A DNA stretch of 64,000 nucleotides, from positions 1 through 64,000 of the forward strand of contig NZ_JAKEIO010000017.1 in the NCBI RefSeq assembly GCF_021474405.1, in the 5' to 3' direction. The notes below the pieces were generated by a model. The model saw only the letters and a program-made list of their open reading frames with translations, searched no databases and was not told where the DNA came from. The position numbers and the translations under genes are program-made. This stretch comes from [Streptosporangium] indianense. Its GTDB lineage: Bacteria > Actinomycetota > Actinomycetes > Streptomycetales > Streptomycetaceae. Every line of letters begins with the position of its first letter. Position 1 is the stretch's first letter. Below are positions 32,932 through 41,435 of the stretch, piece after piece.

Positions 32932-33491
32932 GTGTCGGAACGTCAGGACCGGCTTGATCGTCCTGCCGGATCTCATGTCTCGCACCGCCCGGTCGATGTC
33001 CGCGAAGGGGTAGGTGCCGATCAGGCGGTGCAGCGGGAGCCGTCCGTCCTTCACCAGCGCGACCACGGCCGGGATCATGGTCTGCGACTCGCTGTCGCCG
33101 AGGGTGAGGCCGACGACACGCTTGCCGCCGAGGAGGCCGTTGACATCGAGGGCGACCTCCGTGCCGAAGGGCCGACCACGACCAGGGTGCCGCGGGCGGC
33201 GAGCGCGTCGACGCCCTGGCGCAGGACACCGACGTTGCCCGTGGTCTCCACGACCCCGTCCGCGCCCTGTCCCCCGGTGATCTCGTCGAGGGCCGGGGCG
33301 AGGTCCGTCCCGCTGGTGTCGACGGTGGGGGTGGCGCCCAGTTCCTTCGCCAGGGTGAGGCGTTCGGCGCGGCAGTTCCGCCACTCACCAAGGCCTGGCA
33401 CGCCCGGTCGTAGTCCGGTCGGAACCTTGGAACGCGCCGGGTGAACCACACCCGCGCACGCCCCGGCGCGAACCTCGGCCAACTCGGCATG
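32932..33491 (-). pseudogene. Remnant of a zinc-type alcohol dehydrogenase
   Basis: The minus strand encodes the C-terminal half of a zinc alcohol dehydrogenase in two frames. The first runs from LTLAKELGATPTVDTSG to GTLVVVG. After a frameshift near 33168, the second runs from FGTEVALDVNGLLGG through SGRTIKPVLTF. The N-terminal catalytic domain with its zinc Cys residues is missing: only about 45 unrelated-looking residues precede the remnant, from an ATG at 33491. The normal stop after the final strand is also lost. A palindrome still overlaps the old start, so the promoter region appears to have survived the decay. Confidence 0.8.
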
Positions 33492-33504
33492 TCTTCAAAG
33501 ACAT
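33489..33504. promoter_or_regulatory. Palindrome at the start of the dehydrogenase remnant
   Basis: ATGTCTTCAAAGACAT has perfect 7-bp arms around CA, and an overlapping ACATATGT lies at 33501-33508. On the minus strand an ATTGACATAT segment just upstream resembles a -35 region. It looks like the operator of the decayed dehydrogenase gene or of the divergent STAS gene. Confidence 0.55.
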
Positions 33505-33617
33505 ATGTCAATCGAACATGCTCAAATTCACTCGTTGGAGGGTAACTTGCAGGACGGGGAACGGCGTTGAGCCCGTGCCCCTCCCCACGCACGGAGCAAG
33601 CTGGAGGCGATCTCGTC

Positions 33618-33995
33618 GTGCGGCAGGAACCTGCACCGCTCACCCCGCATCTGCGCGTCCGCCGGGAACGGGGCCACACGGTGCTGGAGTTCCGCGGTGA
33701 GATCGATCTCGCCGCGGCCTCGGAGATCGCACCGCACCTGGACCGCGAGACGGCCCGCCCGGCCGCCCGGCTCGTCATCGACCTCAGCGGGATCGACTTC
33801 TTCGACTGTTCCGGACTGCGACTGCTGTACCGGGCCCGCAGCCGGGTGCTCAACCGGCGCGGACAGGTGCTCCTCGTCTGCGCGCACCCGCTGACGCTGC
33901 GCGTCCTGCGGATCACCGGCCTGTCGCGGCTGCTGCCTCCGCAGCCGACACTGGACGCAGCGCTGGAACAGCCCGAGGCGACGCCCCGCCCGTGA
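33618..33995 (+). CDS. STAS-domain anti-sigma factor antagonist
   Basis: A 125-residue STAS protein of the SpoIIAA/RsbV type. The fold begins HLRVRRERGHTVLEFRGEIDLAAA. The phosphorylation loop reads IDLSGIDFFDCSGLRLL, with Ser in the expected DCSG position. Dephosphorylated antagonists bind anti-sigma kinases and release sigma factors. GTG 33618 follows GGAGG; TTG 33567 in the same frame is an alternative. A SpoIIE phosphatase lies at 5.6 kb but is not linked. Confidence 0.85.
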   Translation: MRQEPAPLTPHLRVRRERGHTVLEFRGEIDLAAASEIAPHLDRETARPAARLVIDLSGIDFFDCSGLRLLYRARSRVLNRRGQVLLVCAHPLTLRVLRITGLSRLLPPQPTLDAALEQPEATPRP

Positions 33996-34100
33996 CGGGG
34001 ATGCGCCCCACGTGCTTCCGCCGGGGCCGTCCCGTCCCGGATCCGGCGGTCTGGCCGGGAGCCGGGCGGGCATCCGGACAGTAGGAAGGAGGGCCGTCGC

Positions 34101-34763
34101 ATGACGACTCCCGTCAAGCGCCTCCCCAGGCGCATGCCCGGCTGGGCGAAGCTGGTGACCGCGCTCGTGCTGCTGCTCGTCGTGTTCTTCGCGGGGCTCC
34201 GGCTGAGTGTGATCCCGGGCCTGAAGGACCTGTTCGGCACCGAGACCCAGGACCGGTCCGGCCCGGCGCTGCTGAAGTCCATCCAGGACATCAGCCGCTA
34301 CGACGCCGCGTCCGGCAACTTCCAGGTCGTCGTGGACCTGGAGAAGGACACCAAACTCCTGCCCGACGCCATCCGCGGGACCCGGACGCTGTACGTCGGC
34401 GCGGGCACCGTCGACGCCTACGTCGACCTGGGCAAGGTGGGCGAGAACGACGTGAAGGTCAACGACGACCGCACGTCCGCCACCCTGCGGCTCCCCCACG
34501 CGCAACTGGGCAAGCCCGCCCTCGACCCCGACCGCTCCTACGCGGTCTCCAAGCAACGCGGCCTGCTCGACCGCCTCGGCGACATCTTCTCGGACAACCC
34601 CAACGGCGAACAGGCCGTCCAGAAGCTGGCCGTACGGCACATCGGGGACGCGGCGAAGGAGAGCGAGCTGACCGCACGCGCCGAGTCGAACACCACCGGC
34701 ATGCTCGAAGGCCTGCTGCGCTCCCTCGGCTTCAAGCAGGTGCGCGTCACGTACGGGAGCTGA
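34101..34763 (+). CDS. DUF4230 membrane-anchored protein
   Basis: A 220-residue protein with one N-terminal transmembrane helix at about 17-38 after a basic start. An extracytoplasmic DUF4230 domain follows (about 60-215), including SIQDISRYDAASGNFQVVVDLE and a C-terminal GLLRSLGFKQVRVTY. The function of the family is unknown. ATG 34101 follows AGGAAGGAGG. It is probably transcribed alone. Confidence 0.85.
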   Translation: MTTPVKRLPRRMPGWAKLVTALVLLLVVFFAGLRLSVIPGLKDLFGTETQDRSGPALLKSIQDISRYDAASGNFQVVVDLEKDTKLLPDAIRGTRTLYVGAGTVDAYVDLGKVGENDVKVNDDRTSATLRLPHAQLGKPALDPDRSYAVSKQRGLLDRLGDIFSDNPNGEQAVQKLAVRHIGDAAKESELTARAESNTTGMLEGLLRSLGFKQVRVTYGS

Positions 34764-34981
34764 TCCGGCGCCCGGGCGACGGGGCGGGACCGTGGGTCCC
34801 GCCCCGTTGTGGTGCCCACCCGGGGGGAGTGCCCGGGCCGAACGCGGGCAACGGAGGGTGATGGCGGTCCGCGGAGACGACGCCGGGGGCCGTGGCCGGG
34901 AACGACCCCCCACGGCATCGTCGACGCGCCCTGGGGTAACCGCCTTGTCACGCAGGGAAGTTGAAGAGTGGAGGACCCCCC

Positions 34982-35527
34982 ATGGCCAGTGCAGCCTCAC
35001 GTCCCCGGACCGCCGGACCGGAGAGCGAGCGCCGCCCGCTTCCGTGGCCCGTCCGGCTGCTGGCGATGCTGTGCGCGTTCCTGTTCATGGTCGCCTTCGC
35101 CGTGGTGCTGGCCCGGCTGACCCTGCAGCCCTCCCCCGCCTCGGAGGCGCTGACCCACAGCAATCTGCAACCCGGCAGTTCCCTGAAGGCCTACCTCGAC
35201 CAGCCCGAACTGCGGGACGCCGTCAAGCAGATCGGCGGCAACATCCTGCTGGGCATCCCCTTCGGCGTCCTGGTGCCCGTGGTCGCCCCCCGCACCCGGG
35301 GCATCCTGCGTGTGCTGTTTCTGACCGCGATCGTGATGCTCCTGGTGGAGTTCGCCCAGGGGGCCCTGGTCACCGGCCGCGCCTTCGACATCGACGACGT
35401 CATCCTCAACACCTCGGGCGCGCTCATCGGTTACCTCCTCCTGGGGCGCCGCCTCAGCAGGGCCGTGCACGCCCGCAGGCCCCGCCCGGCCCGGGCGGAG
35501 GAGAAGCCGTCGGCCGACAAAGCCTAG
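34982..35527 (+). CDS. VanZ-family membrane protein
   Basis: A 181-residue membrane protein with four hydrophobic helices. The VanZ signature is present: NILLGIPFGVLVPVV, then EFAQGALVTGRAFDIDDVILNTSGALIGYLL. VanZ-like proteins are linked to teicoplanin resistance and phospholipid-related functions, but most have no known role. ATG 34982 follows GTGGAGG. Confidence 0.87.
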   Translation: MASAASRPRTAGPESERRPLPWPVRLLAMLCAFLFMVAFAVVLARLTLQPSPASEALTHSNLQPGSSLKAYLDQPELRDAVKQIGGNILLGIPFGVLVPVVAPRTRGILRVLFLTAIVMLLVEFAQGALVTGRAFDIDDVILNTSGALIGYLLLGRRLSRAVHARRPRPARAEEKPSADKA

Positions 35528-35549
35528 TCCGGCGCCGTGCGCGGATGTC

Positions 35550-35786
35550 TCAGTGCAGGGTCCAGGTGAACTTGTCCCCGCCCACCCAGCGGACCACGTC
35601 CGGATCGTCCATGTCGTGCACGGGGATGCCGTACGCGGCCGCGGCCGCCAGGACGTCGGTGACGGCACGGGCCTCCCCGACCACCTGGCCGTCGATCTGG
35701 ACGATCCGGAACGGCGGTGTGCCCGGCTGGACCCCGAGCACCAGGATGCGCGGGTGGGATATGTACGGGCTCGCGCTTTCGGTCAT
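35550..35786 (-). CDS. Small conserved-looking hypothetical protein
   Basis: A 78-residue protein with well-mixed codons and typical third-position GC. It contains LVLGVQPGTPPFRIVQIDGQVVGEA and a Trp-rich end (WVGGDKFTWTLH). There is no transmembrane or signal segment. I do not recognise a family. It sits between convergent VanZ and an SDR gene on the same strand. Confidence 0.65.
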   Translation of the reverse strand: MTESASPYISHPRILVLGVQPGTPPFRIVQIDGQVVGEARAVTDVLAAAAAYGIPVHDMDDPDVVRWVGGDKFTWTLH

Positions 35787-35850
35787 GCATCGAGCGTAGA
35801 ACGCAACCGGCCGTGGCGCGGGTCCAAGGCCCGCCGGACCGGCCGGCCCC

Positions 35851-36660
35851 TCAGGGGCGGCGCCAGTCGTGGCCGGTCAGATGGGAACCGGCCTGCGGAC
35901 CCATCCGCAGCATGCCGCCGTCGACGCTCCAGGACGCTCCGGTGACGTACGAGGCGTCCGGACCGGCGAGGAAGGCGATGACCGCCGCCACCTCACGGGC
36001 GTCGCCGGGCCGGCCGAGCGGGATGCCGGGGCGGCTCTCGGTGTGCGGATCGGTGTCCTCCTGCCCGGTCATGGGCGTGGCGATCTCCCCGGGGGCCACG
36101 GCGTTGACGGTGATGCGGTGCTCGGCCAATTCGAGGGCCATGACCTGGGTCAGCAGTCCAAGGCCCCCTTTGGCTGCACAGTACGGTGCGGCGCCCACCC
36201 GCGGCTGGTGCTCGTGGACGGACGTGACGTTGATGATCCGGCCCCCCTCGCCGCGCCCGATCATGTGCCGGGCCGCCTTCTGCCCGCACAGGAAGGGCCC
36301 CACGAGATCCACGTCGAGGACCTCGCGCACATCGGACAGCTCCAGGTCAAGGAAGGGCGTCATGGTGCCGGTGCCGGCGTTGTTGACCAGCACGTCGATG
36401 CGGCCCAGTCGCTCGCACAGCTCGTCGACGGTGTCCGCGGCGTCGGGCAGCCGGGTGAGGTCCATCCGGGCGACCTCGGCGCGCTGCCCGTGCGCGCGCA
36501 CCTCGTCGGCCGTCTCCTCCGCGCCCTTGCGGTCCGTGTGGTAGGTGATGCCGACGTCCATGCCGGCCCGCGCCAGGTGGACGGCGGTGGCACGGCCGAT
36601 GCCGGAGTCGGCGCCGGTGATCACGGCGACCTTGCCGGTGGGCGCGGTGGGGTCGGACAT
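35851..36660 (-). CDS. Short-chain dehydrogenase/reductase (glucose dehydrogenase/YohF-like)
   Basis: A 269-residue classical SDR. The NAD(P) motif is TGADSGIGRA near residue 15. NNAG lies near 93, and the catalytic Ser (VTSVHEH, about 145), Tyr and Lys (YCAAK, about 158-162) are present. The C-terminal AFLAGPDASYVTGASWSVDGGM is typical. The substrate is unknown. ATG 36660 follows GAGGAGG; the frame stays open far upstream with no support. The PHP gene diverges 120 bp away. Confidence 0.92.
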   Translation of the reverse strand: MSDPTAPTGKVAVITGADSGIGRATAVHLARAGMDVGITYHTDRKGAEETADEVRAHGQRAEVARMDLTRLPDAADTVDELCERLGRIDVLVNNAGTGTMTPFLDLELSDVREVLDVDLVGPFLCGQKAARHMIGRGEGGRIINVTSVHEHQPRVGAAPYCAAKGGLGLLTQVMALELAEHRITVNAVAPGEIATPMTGQEDTDPHTESRPGIPLGRPGDAREVAAVIAFLAGPDASYVTGASWSVDGGMLRMGPQAGSHLTGHDWRRP

Positions 36661-36780
36661 GACGGGCCTCCTCGTCGACGGGTGGGCGGGGCATCGCAGT
36701 ACCCGGGGGGATACCGGGCAAACCGCGTGCCCGTCGTGCGGCCCGCCGGGCGCTGGGGAACCCTTGAGGTGGAGGTGGCG

Positions 36781-37824
36781 ATGGATCCCGTCGAGGCACT
36801 GGACCGGATCGCCTTCCTGCTGGAGCGGTCCCTGGCACCGACCTACCGCGTGCGCGCCTTCCGTACGGCGGCCCGCGTACTGAAGGACCTGGACGGGGAC
36901 GAGGTGCGCCGGCGGGCGGCGGACGGTTCGCTGGAGAGGCTCAAGGGCATCGGCCCGAAGACCGCCCAGGTCGTGCGGGAGGCGCTGGCCGGCGAGGTCC
37001 CCGGCTATCTGGAGAAGCTGGAGAGCGAGGCGGAGAAGGCACGCCCGGTCGTGCGGGGCGGGGAGAAGCTGCGGGCCCTGCTGCGCGGGGACTGCCATCT
37101 GCACTCCGACTGGTCGGACGGCGGCAGCCCGATCGAGGAGATGGGCCGGGCAGCCGCGGAGCTGGGCCACGAATGGGCGGCGCTCACCGATCACTCGCCA
37201 CGGCTGACGGTGGCGCGCGGCCTGTCGCCCGAGCGGCTGCGGGAGCAACTGGACGTGGTGGCGGAGCTGAACGAGACCTGGGCTCCGTTCCGGCTGCTGA
37301 CCGGTATCGAGTGCGACATCCTCGAGGACGGCGCGCTCGACCAGGAGCCGGAGCTGCTGGAGCGGCTCGACGTGGTGGTCGTGTCGGTGCACTCCAAGCT
37401 GCGCATGGACAAGCGGTCGATGACCCGGCGGATGGTGGCCGCCGTGCGGGATCCGCACGCGGACGTGCTCGGGCACTGCACGGGGCGGCTGCTGACCGGG
37501 CGGGGGCGGCCCGAGTCGGAGTTCGACGCGGACGAGGTGTTCGCCGCGCTCGCGGAGACGGGCACGGCCCTGGAGATCAACAGCAGGCCGGAGCGGCTGG
37601 ACCCGCCGCGGCGGCTGCTGCGCCGTGCCGTGGACGCCGGGGTGCTGTTCTCCGTCGACACCGACGCGCACGCGCCGGGGCAGCTGGACTGGCAGATCAA
37701 CGGGTGCGCCCGGGCGGAGGAGTGCGGGGTGCCGCCCGAGCGGGTGGTGACCACGTGGTCCCTCGAGGAGCTGCTGGCCTGGACCCGTGAGCGGCGGGTG
37801 CCGTCCGGCGTGGCGAGCGGCTGA
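36781..37824 (+). CDS. PHP-domain protein with helix-hairpin-helix (PolX C-terminal-like)
   Basis: A 347-residue protein. The N-terminal helical region (1-75), with helix-hairpin-helix LKGIGPKTAQVV, resembles the start of family X DNA polymerases. The PHP metal-dependent phosphoesterase domain follows at about 100-340, with metal motifs DCHLHSDWSDG, ALTDHSP, GIECDIL, SVHS, GHCTGR and DTDAHAP. The polymerase palm is absent. Similar proteins are exonucleases or phosphatases; the target is not known. The ATG lies after GGAGGTGG. Confidence 0.87.
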   Translation: MDPVEALDRIAFLLERSLAPTYRVRAFRTAARVLKDLDGDEVRRRAADGSLERLKGIGPKTAQVVREALAGEVPGYLEKLESEAEKARPVVRGGEKLRALLRGDCHLHSDWSDGGSPIEEMGRAAAELGHEWAALTDHSPRLTVARGLSPERLREQLDVVAELNETWAPFRLLTGIECDILEDGALDQEPELLERLDVVVVSVHSKLRMDKRSMTRRMVAAVRDPHADVLGHCTGRLLTGRGRPESEFDADEVFAALAETGTALEINSRPERLDPPRRLLRRAVDAGVLFSVDTDAHAPGQLDWQINGCARAEECGVPPERVVTTWSLEELLAWTRERRVPSGVASG

Positions 37825-37863
37825 CGTGGTACCCGCGCGGCCGAAGAGAAAGGGACTGCACCT

Positions 37864-38529
37864 ATGGGACGCGCGGAACGGGCGGCTGTGTTCGACGTCG
37901 ACGGCACGCTGGTCGACACCAATCATCTGCATGTCGTGGCCTGGTGGGAGGCCTTCCGGCAGGCGGGCCACCAGGTGCCGATGCACGCCATCCACCGGGC
38001 CGTGGGCCTGCCGTCGACCGACCTGGTCGCCCATCTGCTCGGCGACGACCGGAACACGGACCAGGACGCGGACATCAGCGCCGGGCACAAGGCGCTGTAC
38101 GGGCAGTACTTCGACCGGCTGCCCGCGCTGCCGGAGGCCGGGGCACTGCTGCGGCGGCTGCACCGGGACGGCTGGGCGGTGGTGCTGGCCACCTCCGCGG
38201 GCGGCGCGGAGCTGGGCGCGCTGCGCCGGGCGATCGACGCGGACGACGCCATCATGGCCACGGCCAGCGCCGACGACGTCGACGCGGGCAAGCCCGCGCC
38301 CGAGCCCGTCGAGCACGCCCTGGAGCTGGCCGGGGTGCCGGCGGAGCGAGCGGTGTTCGTCGGCGACACCGTGTGGGACATGCAGGCCGGCAGCAGGGCC
38401 GGGGTGCGCTGTGTGGGCGTCCTGTGCGGCGGCATCCCGCGCGCCGACCTCGCGGAGTCCGGCGCGGACGCGGTCTACGCCGACCCCGCGCACCTGCTGT
38501 CCGCCCTCGGCGACAGCCCGCTGGCATGA
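37864..38529 (+). CDS. HAD-superfamily hydrolase (phosphoglycolate phosphatase-like)
   Basis: A 221-residue HAD hydrolase of subfamily I. Motif I is FDVDGTLVD (about 10-18) with nucleophile and acid Asp. A helical cap follows. Motif II is LATSAGG, motif III has Lys in GKPAP, and motif IV is FVGDTVWDMQAG. It would hydrolyse a sugar phosphate or similar small phosphoester. It starts 39 bp after the PHP gene and may be co-transcribed. Confidence 0.9.
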   Translation: MGRAERAAVFDVDGTLVDTNHLHVVAWWEAFRQAGHQVPMHAIHRAVGLPSTDLVAHLLGDDRNTDQDADISAGHKALYGQYFDRLPALPEAGALLRRLHRDGWAVVLATSAGGAELGALRRAIDADDAIMATASADDVDAGKPAPEPVEHALELAGVPAERAVFVGDTVWDMQAGSRAGVRCVGVLCGGIPRADLAESGADAVYADPAHLLSALGDSPLA

Positions 38530-38569
38530 AGGAACGTGAAACCGCCGGTGGGACGGATACCCACAGCAC

Positions 38570-39877
38570 ATGACGCGTGTGACGAGTGCGCTACGGCGGA
38601 CGGCGGAGGCCATCCGCGGTCGGAGGGACATGAACGAAGACACGGGGGCGGCCTCGGACGCAGGGCCGCGGGGAGCGGCCGCGGGCCGGGGGCGGATCGA
38701 GCATCCGGGGCAGGGGAAGCGGACCGTGCGGCCGGTGGATGCCGTACGGCGGGAGTCCCGGTCGGCCTGGGAGGCCGTGCTGGCGGCGTGGCGCGGGCCC
38801 GGCCGGGAGCGGGACCTGGTCGTCCAGTCGCTGAAGGCGGCGGGGGCGGCCGTGCTCGCCTGGGCGGTGGGCGGCGTCTGGATGGGCGACCCGCTGGCGC
38901 TGATGGCGCCCTGGGTGGCGCTGGTCCTGGTGCAGGCCACGGTGTTCAGCTCCCTGGTGCAGGGGGCGCGGCAGTTCGGGGCCATCTGCGTGGGCACGCT
39001 GGTGGCCTCGGCGGCGCAGGCGATCGCCGACGACACGCTGGGCGCGATCGCCCTGTCCGTCCCGGTGCTGATGCTGCTCGCGAACTGGCCGCGCTTCGGC
39101 GACCAGGGCATCTACGCGGCGACGACGGCCCTGTTCACCATCTCCTCGGGCATGGTGAGTCTGTCCGCCGTCGGGCACCGGGTGGGCCAGGCCGCGATCG
39201 GTGCCGTCATCGGCGTCGCGGTCAACGCGCTCATCCTGCCGCCGATCCACCTGCGGGACGTACGGGCGAACCTGGCCGCGCTCGCGCGGGAGTCGGGCGA
39301 GGTGCTGCACCTCGTCGCCGGCGATCTGCGCGAGGGCGAGTGGGACGCGCAGACCGCCGGCGGCTGGGTCGGTGCGGCGAAACGGCTGGACCACCGCGTG
39401 CAGGCGCTGCGCTCGGCGCGCCGGTGGTCGCAGGAGAGCCTGCGCCTGACCTACGCCCCGCTGCGTGCCCTGCACCGCGTACCGCACGGCGGTGCGCTGC
39501 CGGCGGTGGACGAGGACGAGCGGCTCGCCCGGGTCACCGGGCACGTCGGCACGCTCACCCGGGCCCTCGCGGTGTCCGTGGACGACAACCGCTCCCCCGC
39601 CCCGCCGGAGGGTCCGGCTCTGCGCTCGTACGCGCGGCTGCTGGAGCTGATCGGGGAAGCCCTGTGCGCCGAGGCCGACAGCCTGCTCGACGGCAGCGTG
39701 ACCGCCCGGCCGGACGACGAGACGCAGAAGGCGATGCGCGAACTGCAGGAGGAGTTGCAGGAGCAGCTGCGCCGGAACGCCGGAGAGGGCGCCGCCCATA
39801 CGGCGGTCCTGGGCACATTGCTGCTCCAGGCGGAGAACCTCTGGGCGGAGACGGTCCCGGGCGACGAGGACCGGTGA
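38570..39877 (+). CDS. FUSC/aromatic acid exporter-like membrane protein
   Basis: A protein of about 435 residues. After a polar N-terminus, six short hydrophobic segments lie at about 85-235 (LKAAGAAVLAWAVGG, ALMAPWVALVLVQATVF, MVSLSAVGHRVGQAAIGAVIGVAVNALI). A long cytoplasmic helical domain completes the FUSC/ArAE half-size architecture. Such proteins are thought to export aromatic acids. ATG 38570 has no clear ribosome site; ATG 38630, after GGAGGG, is a good alternative. A paralogue of the same plan lies at 47743. Confidence 0.8.
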   Translation: MTRVTSALRRTAEAIRGRRDMNEDTGAASDAGPRGAAAGRGRIEHPGQGKRTVRPVDAVRRESRSAWEAVLAAWRGPGRERDLVVQSLKAAGAAVLAWAVGGVWMGDPLALMAPWVALVLVQATVFSSLVQGARQFGAICVGTLVASAAQAIADDTLGAIALSVPVLMLLANWPRFGDQGIYAATTALFTISSGMVSLSAVGHRVGQAAIGAVIGVAVNALILPPIHLRDVRANLAALARESGEVLHLVAGDLREGEWDAQTAGGWVGAAKRLDHRVQALRSARRWSQESLRLTYAPLRALHRVPHGGALPAVDEDERLARVTGHVGTLTRALAVSVDDNRSPAPPEGPALRSYARLLELIGEALCAEADSLLDGSVTARPDDETQKAMRELQEELQEQLRRNAGEGAAHTAVLGTLLLQAENLWAETVPGDEDR

Positions 39878-39962
39878 GCACCCCGGCGGTCAGGGGTCCG
39901 GGACGGGGAACCCGGGTACTCGGTCATCTCTCGTAAAACCAGGTGGCCGAGAGGAGCACGCA

Positions 39963-40991
39963 GTGAGCAGCACAACGGGCAAGAGGGTCGTCGTCACGGG
40001 TGCCACCGGCAACGTCGGCACGAGCGTGGTGCGCCTGCTGTCGGAGGACCCGGAGATCGCCTCCGTGCTGGGGCTGGCCCGGCGGATCCCCGACTGGTCG
40101 CCGCCGAAGACGGACTGGGCCGCCGTCGATCTGTCCTCCGAACGGTCCGGCCTGGCGGAGCGGTTCTCGGACGCCGACGCGGTGGTCCATCTGGCATGGG
40201 CGTTCCAGCCGACGCACGACCCGGCGTCGACCTGGCGCACCAACGTGCTCGGCAGCATGCGCGTCTTCGAGGCGGTGGCCGCCGCCGGCGTTCCGGCCCT
40301 GGTGCACGCCTCGTCGGTCGGCGCGTACTCGCCCGGCCCGAAGGACGAGGCGGTGGACGAATCCTGGCCGACGCACGGCTGGCCGGATGCCGCCTACTGC
40401 CGGGAGAAGGCCTATCTGGAGCGGGCGCTGGACACCTTCGAGCGTGACCACCCGGGGACACGGGTGGTGCGGATGCGGCCCGCCTTCCTGTTCCGGCGGG
40501 AGTCCGCGAGCGAGCAGCGCCGCATCTTCGGCGGCAAATTCCTGCCCGGCCCGCTGGCCCGCCCCGAGCTGCTGCCCGTCCTGCCCGACATCCCGGGGCT
40601 GCGGATGCAGGCCCTGCACACGGACGACGCGGCGAACGCCTACCGGCTCGCGCTGCACTCCGACGTCCGGGGCGCGTTCAACCTGGCGGCGGACCCGCCG
40701 GTCGACGCGCGGCTGCTGGGCGAGATGTTCGACGCGCGTCCGGTGCGGCTGCCGCGCACCGCGGTCCGGTCGGCGATCGCCGCCGCCTGGGGTCTGCACC
40801 TGCTGCCCGCCTCGCCGCACCTGTTCGATGCGGTCCTGCGGCTGCCGCTGATGGACTGCGCGCGGGCGCGTACGGAGCTGGGCTGGCGGCCGGAGCACAC
40901 GGCTCCCGAGGTGCTGGAGGAGTTCCTGCTGGGCCTGCGGCAGGGCGCGGGAGCGCGGACGGAACCGCTGCGCGGACGCAAGGTGGGCTGA
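39963..40991 (+). CDS. NAD-dependent epimerase/dehydratase (extended SDR)
   Basis: A 342-residue extended SDR. The nucleotide motif is VTGATGNVGTSVV near residue 11. VHLAWAFQPTHDP and HASSVGAYSPG follow, and YCREK (about 140) carries the Tyr and Lys. The C-terminal part ends in a short Arg-rich tail. It may act on a nucleotide sugar or a small ketone. GTG 39963 follows GAGGAG. A strong terminator follows. Confidence 0.88.
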   Translation: MSSTTGKRVVVTGATGNVGTSVVRLLSEDPEIASVLGLARRIPDWSPPKTDWAAVDLSSERSGLAERFSDADAVVHLAWAFQPTHDPASTWRTNVLGSMRVFEAVAAAGVPALVHASSVGAYSPGPKDEAVDESWPTHGWPDAAYCREKAYLERALDTFERDHPGTRVVRMRPAFLFRRESASEQRRIFGGKFLPGPLARPELLPVLPDIPGLRMQALHTDDAANAYRLALHSDVRGAFNLAADPPVDARLLGEMFDARPVRLPRTAVRSAIAAAWGLHLLPASPHLFDAVLRLPLMDCARARTELGWRPEHTAPEVLEEFLLGLRQGAGARTEPLRGRKVG

Positions 40992-41042
40992 ACCGGCAGG
41001 CTGCACCTGGCCATGCCAGGACATGCCCGCCTCAGGACAGGC

Positions 41043-41085
41043 CCGAGGGCCGCAGCCGACCCCCACAGCCGGCTGCGGCCCTCGG
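41043..41085. terminator. Perfect 16-bp bidirectional terminator
   Basis: CCGAGGGCCGCAGCCG (41043-41058) pairs with CGGCTGCGGCCCTCGG (41070-41085) over an 11-nt loop, between the convergent epimerase and small acidic-protein genes. Confidence 0.8.
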
Positions 41086-41098
41086 TTGGGATGCCCTC

Positions 41099-41374
41099 CT
41101 AGGCGGAGGGCTCGTCCGGCACCGGGTGCTCGGTCTGCACCGTTCCCGAGCGCGGTGCTCCTTGCCGGCCCGTCCCCGCTTCGTCCGTGTCGGGGACGTC
41201 ACCGGCGGGCTCGTCGGTCTCGTCGTCGCTCCGGCGCCCGTCCTTCGCGCCGGTGCCCGTGAAGCGCGGGGCGACCTCCCACGGGTCCTCGCCGTCGTCG
41301 GCCTGCTGGTCCGGCATGTCCCGCGGGATGGGCTCACCGTTCTCGCCGGGTCCTTCGAGGCGGTGGTCGGTCAC
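41099..41374 (-). CDS. Small acidic hypothetical protein
   Basis: A 91-residue, very hydrophilic protein rich in Asp, Glu, Pro and Gly, with WEVAPRFTGTG in the middle; it is probably disordered. GTG 41374 follows AAGGGAG. I recognise no family. The gene lies alone between a terminator and the ROK regulator gene on the same strand. Confidence 0.6.
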   Translation of the reverse strand: MTDHRLEGPGENGEPIPRDMPDQQADDGEDPWEVAPRFTGTGAKDGRRSDDETDEPAGDVPDTDEAGTGRQGAPRSGTVQTEHPVPDEPSA

Positions 41375-41435
41375 GGCGTGCTCCCTTCTGTGGTCCGGGC
41401 GCCACGCGAGTACCTCCGCGCTGATCGTCGAAACC

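Noticed and set aside
35851..39111. A 1086-aa minus-strand frame
   Set aside because: Only its last 269 codons form the SDR; the rest is antisense to PHP, HAD and FUSC-like genes.
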